DNA of 64,000 bases from Palsa-504 sp963847965 (GTDB taxonomy: Bacteria; Actinomycetota; Actinomycetes; Streptosporangiales; Streptosporangiaceae): positions 1-64,000 of the forward strand of contig CAWKCG010000024.1 in assembly GCA_963847965.1 (NCBI GenBank), written 5' to 3'. Made by a program: the position numbers and the translations under genes. Positions 27,972-35,757 of this stretch are shown piece by piece; the first letter of the stretch is position 1, and the number at the start of each line of letters is the position of its first letter. The notes beneath the pieces were generated by a model. The model did no database searches. It was not told where the DNA came from and was given only the letters and a program-made list of their open reading frames with translations.

Positions 27972-28880
27972 ATTGCCGCGGACCTCGACGCCCTCTTCGA
28001 TCAGACGGACAGCCTGGCCCGCAGGCCGCGTTCGGTCCGCGAGCTGCCGGGCGGGCTGACCAACCGCAACTACAAGGTGGTCACGCCCGACGGCACCTTC
28101 GTGGCGCGCTTGTCCTCCGGCGGCAGTGAGCTGCTCTCCATCGACCGCGATTGCGAGTACCAGAATTCGGTGATCGCGGCTGCCGCGGGCGCCGGGGCGC
28201 CGGTCGTCGAGTACCGCCCCCAGGACCACATGCTGGTGGTCGGTTACATCGAGGGCCGGACTCTGAGCTCAGCTGACGTGGCCGCCCCCGGCAACATCCC
28301 GCGCATCGCGCAGGCGTGCCGCCGGCTGCACTCCGGCGGGCGGTTCGTCAACGACTTCGACATGTTCGACATCCAGCGGCGGTACCTGGCGGTGGCCAGG
28401 TCCCACGGCTTCCGGATCCCGGCCGGGTACGACGACCTGCTGCCGCAGTTCAGCGCCGCCGAGAAGGCGCTCGCCCTCCGCGCCGAGGCGATCGTCCCGT
28501 GCAACAACGACCTGCTCGCCGCGAACTTCATCGACGACGGGGACCGGATCTGGCTGATCGACTACGAGCTGTCGGGCAACAACGACGCGTGCTTCGAGCT
28601 CGGCAACATCGGGGCCGAGTGCCACCTGTCCGGCCAGGCCCTGGCCGATCTGGTCTCCGCCTACTACGGCCGGGTCCGGCGCAGCAGGATCGCCCGCGCC
28701 CGGCTGTTCGGCCTGGTGAGCATGTACGGGTGGACCTTGTGGGGCGCGATCCAGAACGGCGCGAGCCCGATCGACTTCGACTTCTGGGGCTGGGCGATGG
28801 AACGGTTCGAGGGCGCGGTCGCCGGGTTCACCGCCGGTGACTTCCCCCGCCTGCTCGAGGAAGTCCAGGTCGATGACTGA
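27972..28880 (+). CDS. Choline/aminoglycoside kinase-like phosphotransferase
   Basis: This is a kinase-fold protein of ~302 residues. The N-terminal lobe has LPGGLTNRNYKVVTPDG and FVARLSSGGSELLSIDRDCE, a choline-kinase-like pattern. The catalytic loop is VPCNNDLLAANFIDDG and the metal site IWLIDYELSGNNDACFELGN. The glycine-rich segment lies upstream of the first canonical start (GTG 28077). The frame is open back to a TAG at 27939, and ATT 27972, reading IAADLDALFD, matches where relatives begin, so a near-cognate start is proposed. It overlaps the dehydrogenase gene by eight bases. Substrate is not provable from sequence; a quaternary or methylated amine is plausible. Confidence 0.85.
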   Translation: MAADLDALFDQTDSLARRPRSVRELPGGLTNRNYKVVTPDGTFVARLSSGGSELLSIDRDCEYQNSVIAAAAGAGAPVVEYRPQDHMLVVGYIEGRTLSSADVAAPGNIPRIAQACRRLHSGGRFVNDFDMFDIQRRYLAVARSHGFRIPAGYDDLLPQFSAAEKALALRAEAIVPCNNDLLAANFIDDGDRIWLIDYELSGNNDACFELGNIGAECHLSGQALADLVSAYYGRVRRSRIARARLFGLVSMYGWTLWGAIQNGASPIDFDFWGWAMERFEGAVAGFTAGDFPRLLEEVQVDD

Positions 28881-31392
28881 ACCGCCGGGCCTGCCCCGGA
28901 TCCCCCGGCTGCCCGGCCGCGCGCGGGTCGTGATCGTCGGCGGGGGCGTGATCGGCGCCAGCGTCGCCTACCACCTGGCCGCGATGGGCTGGACCGACGT
29001 GCTGCTCCTCGAGCAGGGACAGCTCTCCTGCGGGACGACCTGGCACGCGGCGGGCCTGGTGGGCCAGTTGCGCGCGTCGGAGAACGGCACCCGGCTGGTG
29101 CAGTACTCCGCCGAGTTGTACGAGCAGCTCGAGCGGGAGACGGGCCTGTCGGCCGGCTTCCGGCGGTGCGGCGGGGTCACTGTCGCCCGGACCCAGGACC
29201 GCATGGTCCAGCTGCGCAGGACGGCCGCCACCGCCGAGGCCTACCAGCTGGAGTGCGAGCTGATCAGCCCGCGGCGGGCCGCCGAGCTCTTCCCGGTGAT
29301 GCGGGTCGGCGACCTGGCCGGGGCGATCTGGCTGCCCGGAGACGGACGGGCGAACCCGACGGACCTCACCGCCGCGCTGGCCCGGGGGGCCCGCGACCGG
29401 GGCGTCACCGTGCGCGAGCGGACGCGCGTGACCGGCGTCCTCAGCCGGGACGGCGCCGTCACCGGGGTCCGCACGCCGGAGGGCGATATCGAGGCCGAGG
29501 TGGTCGTCAACTGCGCGGGCCAGTGGGCCAAGCAGGTCGGCGCGATGTGCGGGGTGACCGTGCCGCTGCACTCGGCCGAGCACTTCTACGTGGTGACCGA
29601 GCAGATCGACGGGGTACACCGGGACCTGCCGATCCTGCGCGACCCCGACGGCTACACCTACATCAAGGAAGAGGTCGGCGGGCTGCTCGTCGGCGGCTTC
29701 GAGCCCGAGGCCAAGCCGTGGGTCGCGCCCGACGCGCTGCCCTACCCGTTCGAGTTCAAGCTGCTCGACGAGGACTGGGATCACTTCGAGATCCTGATGA
29801 ACAGCGCGGTCCACCGGATCCCGGTGCTGGCCGAGACGGGGATCAAGATGTTCTACAACGGCCCGGAGAGCTTTACCCCCGACAACCAGTTCATCCTCGG
29901 CGAGGCACCGGAGCTGCGGAACTTCTTCGTCTGCGCCGGGTTCAACTCGGTGGGCATCGCATCCGCGGGCGGAGCGGGGCGGGCCCTGGCCGAGTGGATC
30001 ATCGAGGGGGAGCCGAGCCTGGACCTGTCCGCCGTCGACATCCGCCGGTTCGCCGCCTTCAACGGGAACAACCAGTGGCTGCACGACCGGGTCAGCGAGG
30101 TCCTCGGCCTGCACTACGCGGTGCCGTGGCCGAACCGCGAGCTGGACACCGCCCGGCCGTTCCGCAGGTCTCCGGCATACCACCTGCTCAAGCAGGCCAA
30201 CGCCTGCTTCGGCAGCAAGATGGGCTGGGAGCGCGCGAACGTCTTCGCCCCCGAGGGCGAGAGCCCGGTCATCGAGTACGGCTGGGGGCAGCAGAACTGG
30301 CAGCCCTGGTCCTCGGCCGAGCAGCGCGCGGCCCGCACCCGCGTCGCCCTGTTCGACCAGACCAGCTTCTCCAAGTACCTGATGACCGGCCGGGACGCCG
30401 AGCAGGCCCTGCAGTGGCTGTGCACGGCCGACGTCGCGGTCCCCCCGGGCCGGACCGTCTACACCGGGATGCTCAACGCGCGCGGCACCTACGAGGCCGA
30501 CATCACCGTCACCCGGCTCTCTGCTCACGAGTTCCTGCTGGTCAGCAGCGCGGCTACCACCGAACGCGACCAGGATCACATCAAAGCGCAGATTCCCGCC
30601 GACTGCCGTGCGTCGCTGGTCGACATCACCTCGTCCTACGCCGTGTACGGCGTCATGGGGCCCGCCTCGCGCCGGCTCCTGTCGCGCCTGTCCCGCGCTG
30701 ACTTCAGCGACGAGGCGTTCCCCTTCGGCTCGAGCCGCCTGATCGACCTCGGTTACGCCACGGTCCGCGCCACCAGGATCACCTACGTGGGAGAGCTCGG
30801 CTGGGAGCTGTACGTCCCGGCCGAGTTCGCCGTCGGCGCCTACGAGGACCTGGTGGCCGCGGGAGCGGACCTCGGCCTGGCCAACGCCGGCTACTACGCG
30901 ATCGAGTCCATGCGGCTGGAGAAGGCGTACCGCGCGTTCGGCCGGGAGCTGACCCCGGATTACCACCCGGTCGAGGCCGGGCTGCTGTTCGCGTGCAAGC
31001 TGAAGACCGGCATCCCGTTCCTCGGGCGCGAGGCCGTCGAGGAGGCCAGGGCGGAGGGGCCACGCCGCAGGCTGGTCTCCCTGACACTGCCCGGGCCGAA
31101 CGACCCGGACACCATGATCTGGGGCGGCGAGCCGGTGCTGCGGGACGGCATCGCCGTCGGCCAGGTGACCTCGGGCGCCTGGGGTGAGGCGGTCGGCGCC
31201 TGCGTGGGCCTGGCCTACGTCCGTCACCCCGACGGGAGCGTCCTCACCCCGGATCTCCTACGGGCGGGGGAGTACCAGGTCAACATGGGCGGCAGGCTGT
31301 ACCGGGCCGCCGTCGGCCTGCGCCCCCCGTTCGACCCGGCCGGGGACCGGGTCAAGGGCCGCTACGAGAACGCGGCGGCACCACTCGCCTGA
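28873..31392 (+). CDS. Dimethylglycine/sarcosine dehydrogenase-like flavoprotein with GcvT domain
   Basis: This 839-residue enzyme has an N-terminal DAO-type FAD domain (VVIVGGGVIGASVAYHL; CGTTWHAAGLVGQLR, whose His region carries the covalent-flavin site in relatives). A C-terminal aminomethyltransferase (GcvT) tetrahydrofolate-binding half starts near residue 430 (VFAPEGESPVIEYGWGQ, RVALFDQTSFSKY, GYYAIESMRLEKAYRAFGRE). This is the layout of dimethylglycine and sarcosine dehydrogenases, which oxidise N-methyl groups and pass formaldehyde to folate. ATG 28873 overlaps the kinase stop. The mscR gene at 54812 could deal with escaped formaldehyde, but it is unlinked. Confidence 0.92.
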   Translation: MTEPPGLPRIPRLPGRARVVIVGGGVIGASVAYHLAAMGWTDVLLLEQGQLSCGTTWHAAGLVGQLRASENGTRLVQYSAELYEQLERETGLSAGFRRCGGVTVARTQDRMVQLRRTAATAEAYQLECELISPRRAAELFPVMRVGDLAGAIWLPGDGRANPTDLTAALARGARDRGVTVRERTRVTGVLSRDGAVTGVRTPEGDIEAEVVVNCAGQWAKQVGAMCGVTVPLHSAEHFYVVTEQIDGVHRDLPILRDPDGYTYIKEEVGGLLVGGFEPEAKPWVAPDALPYPFEFKLLDEDWDHFEILMNSAVHRIPVLAETGIKMFYNGPESFTPDNQFILGEAPELRNFFVCAGFNSVGIASAGGAGRALAEWIIEGEPSLDLSAVDIRRFAAFNGNNQWLHDRVSEVLGLHYAVPWPNRELDTARPFRRSPAYHLLKQANACFGSKMGWERANVFAPEGESPVIEYGWGQQNWQPWSSAEQRAARTRVALFDQTSFSKYLMTGRDAEQALQWLCTADVAVPPGRTVYTGMLNARGTYEADITVTRLSAHEFLLVSSAATTERDQDHIKAQIPADCRASLVDITSSYAVYGVMGPASRRLLSRLSRADFSDEAFPFGSSRLIDLGYATVRATRITYVGELGWELYVPAEFAVGAYEDLVAAGADLGLANAGYYAIESMRLEKAYRAFGRELTPDYHPVEAGLLFACKLKTGIPFLGREAVEEARAEGPRRRLVSLTLPGPNDPDTMIWGGEPVLRDGIAVGQVTSGAWGEAVGACVGLAYVRHPDGSVLTPDLLRAGEYQVNMGGRLYRAAVGLRPPFDPAGDRVKGRYENAAAPLA

Positions 31393-31478
31393 GCCCCTGG
31401 GCGCGCGCACTGGCGCGGCAGGCGGATGATACGTATAGCAGCAGCGCTTCCGGCTGCGCCAGGGAGGAAGGAGGCGGT

Positions 31479-31958
31479 GTGCCGCCAGATATCCGCGTCC
31501 GGCGCGTTTACGACGAGCCGGAGTCCGCGGACGGCACCCGTGTGCTCGTCGACCGGCTCTGGCCGCGTGGCGTGCGCAAGGACGCGGCCGCGCTGGATGA
31601 CTGGGCCAAGGACGTCGCGCCGTCGACCGAGCTGCGGACCTGGTACGGGCACGACCCGGCGAAGTTCGGCGAGTTCCGCCGGCGCTACACCGAAGAGCTG
31701 AGCCAGAGCGGTCCCCGGGCGGCGCTGGGTCGGCTCCGCGCCCTCGCGGCGAAAGGCCCCCTGACGTTGCTGACCGCGACCAGGGACGTCGACCATAGCG
31801 AGGCCGCGGTCCTGGCCCAGATCCTGCGGCAGGATCCTGAAGCCGAAGCGGGCGGTGAGGCGGCCTGCTGGGCACACCTGGTGTGCCCCGAGTGCGGCGC
31901 CATGGAGAGCGAGGGTCACCGCCTGGGCTGCCAGCAGGCCGCACCGGCGGCGGGCTGA
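31479..31958 (+). CDS. DUF488 family protein with C-terminal Cys-rich tail
   Basis: The product has 159 residues. The first ~117 form a DUF488 domain: RRVYDEPESADGTRVLVDRL, WPRGVRKDAAALDDWAKDVA, PSTELRTWYGHDP and LTLLTATRD are all family blocks. The last ~40 residues add CWAHLVCPECGAMESEGHRLGC, a possible zinc-binding tail not found in the typical short family members. The function of DUF488 is not established. GTG 31479 follows GGAGGCG closely. Confidence 0.9.
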   Translation: MPPDIRVRRVYDEPESADGTRVLVDRLWPRGVRKDAAALDDWAKDVAPSTELRTWYGHDPAKFGEFRRRYTEELSQSGPRAALGRLRALAAKGPLTLLTATRDVDHSEAAVLAQILRQDPEAEAGGEAACWAHLVCPECGAMESEGHRLGCQQAAPAAG

Positions 31959-31993
31959 CCGGCGTCGCCGACCGGAGCGGGCCAGGGGTCCGC

Positions 31994-33184
31994 TCAGACG
32001 AACGCGCTGATGCCGGTGATCGCGCGCCCGACGATCAGCGTGTTGATCTCGCGGGTGCCCTCGTAGGAGTAGATCGCCTCGGCGTCGGCGACGAACCGGC
32101 CCACGTTGTTCTCCAGCAGGATGCCGTTCCCGCCGAGCAGTTCGCGTGCCCAGCCGGTCGCCTCCCGCATCCGCACCGTGCAGAATGCCTTGGCGAGTGC
32201 GGAGTGATGATCTTCGGCCAGGCCGTCCTGCTGCAGCGCCGCCAGCCGCGCGCACAGGCAGGCCGACGACGTGACGTTGGCCAGCATCCGCACCAGCAGG
32301 TCCTGCACGAGCTGGAAACCCGCGATCGGGCGGCCGAACTGCTGGCGCTGCCGCGCGTAGGCCAGCGCGTGCTCGTACGCGCCGCGGGCGCAGCCGGTCG
32401 CCATCCAGGCCACGCCGGCCCTGGTCATCCTCAGCACCGCCGCGGTGTCGCGGAAGGTGTTCGCGTTCTGCAGGCGGTTCTCCTCGGGCACGCGCACCCC
32501 GTCCATGGTGATGTACGCGTTCTGCACCACCCGCAGCGCGATCTTGTCGCGCATCTTCGAGGTGGCGAAGCCCGGCGTGCCCTTCTCCACCACGAACCCC
32601 TTGACCTGCCCGTCCTCGAGGGAACGCGCCCAGATCACCACGTAATCGGCGAACGTCGCGTTGCCGATCCACTTCTTCTGCCCGTCGAGGACCCACTCGT
32701 CCCCGTCCCGCCTGGCCGTGGTCGTCAGCCCGCCCGCGGCACCGGACCCGACCTCGGGCTCGGTCAGGCCGAACGCGCCGATCTTCTCCATCCGCGCCAT
32801 CGCGGGCAGCCAGCGATCCCGCTGCTCGTCTGACCCGCACAGGTAGATCGATCCCATGGCCAGGCCGCTGTGCACGCCGAAGAACGTGGCGATGGAGGAG
32901 TCCACCCGGGCCAGCTCCATCGCGACCATCCCGTCCAGCAGGCAGTTGACGCCGGGGCAGCCGTACCCGGAGTAGTTCAGGCCCACGATGCCCAGGTGGC
33001 GGAGCCCCGACACCACGTCGTACGGGAACTCCTCCCTGGTCCAGTAGTGGTTGATGACCGGCTGCACCGACTTCTCCATGAACTCCCTCACCCGGTGCAG
33101 GAGCTGGCGCCCGTCCGGTTCGAGCATCTGCTCGAGCAGGTAGAAATCGGCGTCCGTGACGGCGGTCCTGGCGGCGCTGGTCAT
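31994..33184 (-). CDS. Acyl-CoA dehydrogenase
   Basis: This is a 396-residue flavin dehydrogenase that introduces the alpha-beta double bond into acyl-CoA. It shows GAFGLTEPEVGSGAAGGLTT, WVLDGQKKWIGNATFADYVV, the FAD/ETF contact RQQFGRPIAGFQLVQ and the C-terminal SYEGTREINTLIVGRAITG with the usual Glu base region. It is the last gene of the minus-strand acs-phaC-phaZ-acad unit, 16 bases after phaZ. The context suggests it links beta-oxidation to polyhydroxyalkanoate turnover; relatives include glutaryl-CoA dehydrogenase-like enzymes. Confidence 0.94.
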   Translation of the reverse strand: MTSAARTAVTDADFYLLEQMLEPDGRQLLHRVREFMEKSVQPVINHYWTREEFPYDVVSGLRHLGIVGLNYSGYGCPGVNCLLDGMVAMELARVDSSIATFFGVHSGLAMGSIYLCGSDEQRDRWLPAMARMEKIGAFGLTEPEVGSGAAGGLTTTARRDGDEWVLDGQKKWIGNATFADYVVIWARSLEDGQVKGFVVEKGTPGFATSKMRDKIALRVVQNAYITMDGVRVPEENRLQNANTFRDTAAVLRMTRAGVAWMATGCARGAYEHALAYARQRQQFGRPIAGFQLVQDLLVRMLANVTSSACLCARLAALQQDGLAEDHHSALAKAFCTVRMREATGWARELLGGNGILLENNVGRFVADAEAIYSYEGTREINTLIVGRAITGISAFV

Positions 33185-33200
33185 CGGTGTTCTCCCTTGG

Positions 33201-34037
33201 TTACGGTGCGGCGAGGAACTCGTCCACCACCGGCGCGAGCTGAGCCGCCTCGGTCACCAGGCCGAGGTGACCGCCGTGGTAGACGTGCAGCCGCGAGTTC
33301 GGAATGAGCCTGTTCATCAGCCTGGCGTTGGCCAGCGGGATGATCGGGTCGTCGTCGCCCGCGACGATCAGCGTCGGTTGGCGGAGCAGCGGCAGGAACG
33401 GCACGCTGGTCCAGCCTGCCCCGGCGGCGAGCTGGTACAGGTACCCGCGCGACGGCCCGACCCGGTTGCCGTTGTTCATCGCCGCCGTGATCCTTTCGGG
33501 ATTGGCCCGCGCTGACCCGCCGTACAGGTCCCCGGCCGCCCGTTCGAGGTAGCCGCGGTCCAGGTAGCGCCGCGGGGTCACCAGGTGCACGAGCACCGAG
33601 GGCCTGGCGGGCACCATCAGCGCGCCGGTGGCCGTCGCGACCAGGACCAGCCGGCGGCACCGGGACCGCTGGAACGCCGCGAAGTGCTGCGCGACGGCAC
33701 CGCCCCAGGAGATGCCCAGGACGTCGACCTGGCCGTAGCCGAGTTCGGTCAGCATGGCCGCGATCAGCGCGCAGAGCCCGGTGAAGCGGTAGGGCGCCGA
33801 GGGCGGCGCGGAGCCGCCCACGCCGGGCGGGTCGAACCTGATCACGTCCGCGCGGGGGTCGAGCTCGCGCACGAACGGCTCGAGCAGGTCCAGGCTGGCG
33901 CCGATGCCGTTGATGAGCAGCAGCGGGGCGCGGCGGGACGAGGCGCCCGGCCTCAGGCCGCGCCGGCCGGGCCGCACCGCGACTCGCAGCTGCCTGCCGC
34001 TGACCGCGACGCTGCGTACCTCAGCGGTCGTGAACAT
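33201..34037 (-). CDS. phaZ: Intracellular medium-chain PHA depolymerase-like alpha/beta hydrolase
   Basis: This 278-residue hydrolase resembles the intracellular PhaZ of pseudomonads. LLLINGIGASLDLLEPFV forms the oxyanion region, the nucleophile elbow is VDVLGISWGGAVAQHFA, and RLVLVATATGALMVPARPSV with TPRRYLDRGYLERAAGDLYG are the mcl-PhaZ signature blocks. The Asp is in VAGDDDPIIPL and the His in YHGGHLGLV. It overlaps the phaC gene by 17 bases, the same synthase-depolymerase pairing as in mcl-PHA operons. Confidence 0.88.
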   Translation of the reverse strand: MFTTAEVRSVAVSGRQLRVAVRPGRRGLRPGASSRRAPLLLINGIGASLDLLEPFVRELDPRADVIRFDPPGVGGSAPPSAPYRFTGLCALIAAMLTELGYGQVDVLGISWGGAVAQHFAAFQRSRCRRLVLVATATGALMVPARPSVLVHLVTPRRYLDRGYLERAAGDLYGGSARANPERITAAMNNGNRVGPSRGYLYQLAAGAGWTSVPFLPLLRQPTLIVAGDDDPIIPLANARLMNRLIPNSRLHVYHGGHLGLVTEAAQLAPVVDEFLAAP

Positions 34038-35757
34038 ACGTTCCCGGCGCGGCGGTCAGGACCGGGTGGGCCTTGCTGCCGAGCGTCCTCGGGCTCTTCT
34101 TCTCCCCGCCGGAGCGCTCGGCCAGCCAGGACGAGTAGTCCGGCCACCAGCTGCCCGCCACCGTCGTGGCCGAGGCGAGGAATTCGCGCGGGTCGGCCGG
34201 ATTGCTCGCCGCGGTCTGGAAGGCCGCCTTCTTGTTGGTCGGCGGGTTGACCATCGCAGCGATGTGCCCGCTGGTGGACAGCACGAACTTGACCGGGCCG
34301 CCGAGCATCTGCGTCGTCCGGTAGCACGACTGCCACGGGCAGAGGTGATCGGTGATGCCGGCGATCACGTAGGCGTCCACGTCGATCTTGGCCAGGTCCA
34401 CCGGCGAGCCGAGCATCGTCGCCTCGCCCGCCTTCGTCAGTGCGTTGGTCAGGCCCAGCCTGATGAAGTCGTGGTGCAGCGCGGCGGGCAGCCGGGTGAC
34501 ATCGGCGTTCCAGTACAGGATGTCGAAGGCGGGCGGCTGGCGGCCCTGCAGGTAGTTGTTGACCCAGTAGTTCCAGATCAGGTCGTCGGGCCGCAGCCAG
34601 GCGAACACCTCGGCCAGGGCGCGCCCGTCCAGGTAACCGCGCGCGCCGGACACCGCCATCGCCGCGGCGGCCGTGGTCTCGTCGATCATCGCCCCGGCCG
34701 TGCCCGCCTGGGTCTGGTCGAGCACGGCCACGCCGAGGCACAGGCTGGCCAGCTGGTCGAGCTCACCGGTGACCGCCAGGTGCGCAGCCACCATGGACGC
34801 CATGATGCCGCCCGAGCACAGCGCGCAGACGCTGGCCTTGGCCGCCCGCGTGATCTCCCGCACCACCGCCAGCGCGCGCACCAGAGCGCCGCCGTAGGTG
34901 CCCAGGTCCCAGTCACGGTGCCGGGCGTCGGGGTTGCGCCACGAGATCACGAAGACCTGGTGGCCCTGCCCGGTGAGGTACTCGACCATGCTCCGCCCGG
35001 GGGCCAGGTCCGTGATGTAGTACTTGTTGATCATCGGCGGCACGATCAGCAGCGGGTAGCGGTTGACCGTCTCGGTGACCGGTGCGTACTGGATGAGCTC
35101 GAACTGCTCGCTCGCGTGCACCACGGCACCGGGCGTGACGGCCAGGTCCTGGCCCACCTCGAAGGCGTCGGGGGGCACCATCGAAGGCACCCGGGGCGAG
35201 ATGGCCAGGTCGGAAGCCAGGGCCCGCAGGCCGCGGACCACGCTGCCGCCGCCGGTATCGATGAACGCCTTCCAGCCGGCCGGGCTGAGCAGCGGGTTGT
35301 TGCTCGGTGCGGCGGCGGCGATCAGGTTGGTGATCAGGAACCTCACGCGCGTGTCGTCGCGCCAGCCGAGCCCGGCGCCGGCCACCAGGTCCTCGGCGGA
35401 CTTGCCCGCGGCCAGGTAAGCCTGGACGCTGCGCCGCAGGAACGGGTTGTCGTTCCAGGCCGCGTCGGAGAAGCGGCGGTCGCGCGGGTCGGCCGCGACC
35501 TCGGACCGGCCGGCCGCGATCCGGCCGAGCTCGGTGGCCAGCGACACCGCCTGGCCCGCGACCAGTTCGGGGCGGCGGATCAGCCCGGCGGCCAGCCGCA
35601 GCACCGAGCTGTCCGGCCGGAACCGGCGCAGCACGCCGAGCGCGGCGTCGGACAGCAGCAGGTCGAGCCCGCCCGCGGCCTCGGCCGCCTCCTCCGCCCA
35701 GGCCTGGCCCGCGCCCGGCTCGGTCCCGCGGTCCCCCCGGTCCTGCGCGGCGCTCAC
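34021..35757 (-). CDS. phaC: Poly(3-hydroxyalkanoate) synthase, class II-like
   Basis: This 578-residue protein polymerises 3-hydroxyacyl-CoA at the granule surface. The lipase-like box is VCALCSGGIMASM with the catalytic Cys; the ACSGG-like form is closer to class II (medium-chain) synthases than to the GxCxG of class I. Other blocks are PLLIVPPMINKYYITDLAPG, SMVEYLTGQGHQVFVISWRN, IAGITDHLCPWQSCYRT and STSGHIAAMVNPP (catalytic Asp and His). GTG 35757 overlaps the synthetase stop by four bases. The gene order synthetase-phaC-phaZ favours medium-chain substrates. Confidence 0.93.
   Translation of the reverse strand: MSAAQDRGDRGTEPGAGQAWAEEAAEAAGGLDLLLSDAALGVLRRFRPDSSVLRLAAGLIRRPELVAGQAVSLATELGRIAAGRSEVAADPRDRRFSDAAWNDNPFLRRSVQAYLAAGKSAEDLVAGAGLGWRDDTRVRFLITNLIAAAAPSNNPLLSPAGWKAFIDTGGGSVVRGLRALASDLAISPRVPSMVPPDAFEVGQDLAVTPGAVVHASEQFELIQYAPVTETVNRYPLLIVPPMINKYYITDLAPGRSMVEYLTGQGHQVFVISWRNPDARHRDWDLGTYGGALVRALAVVREITRAAKASVCALCSGGIMASMVAAHLAVTGELDQLASLCLGVAVLDQTQAGTAGAMIDETTAAAAMAVSGARGYLDGRALAEVFAWLRPDDLIWNYWVNNYLQGRQPPAFDILYWNADVTRLPAALHHDFIRLGLTNALTKAGEATMLGSPVDLAKIDVDAYVIAGITDHLCPWQSCYRTTQMLGGPVKFVLSTSGHIAAMVNPPTNKKAAFQTAASNPADPREFLASATTVAGSWWPDYSSWLAERSGGEKKSPRTLGSKAHPVLTAAPGTYVHDR

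Noticed and set aside
28828..31227. Long minus-strand open frame opposite the dehydrogenase
   Set aside because: Low-complexity translation; it is a shadow of a well-conserved flavoprotein.
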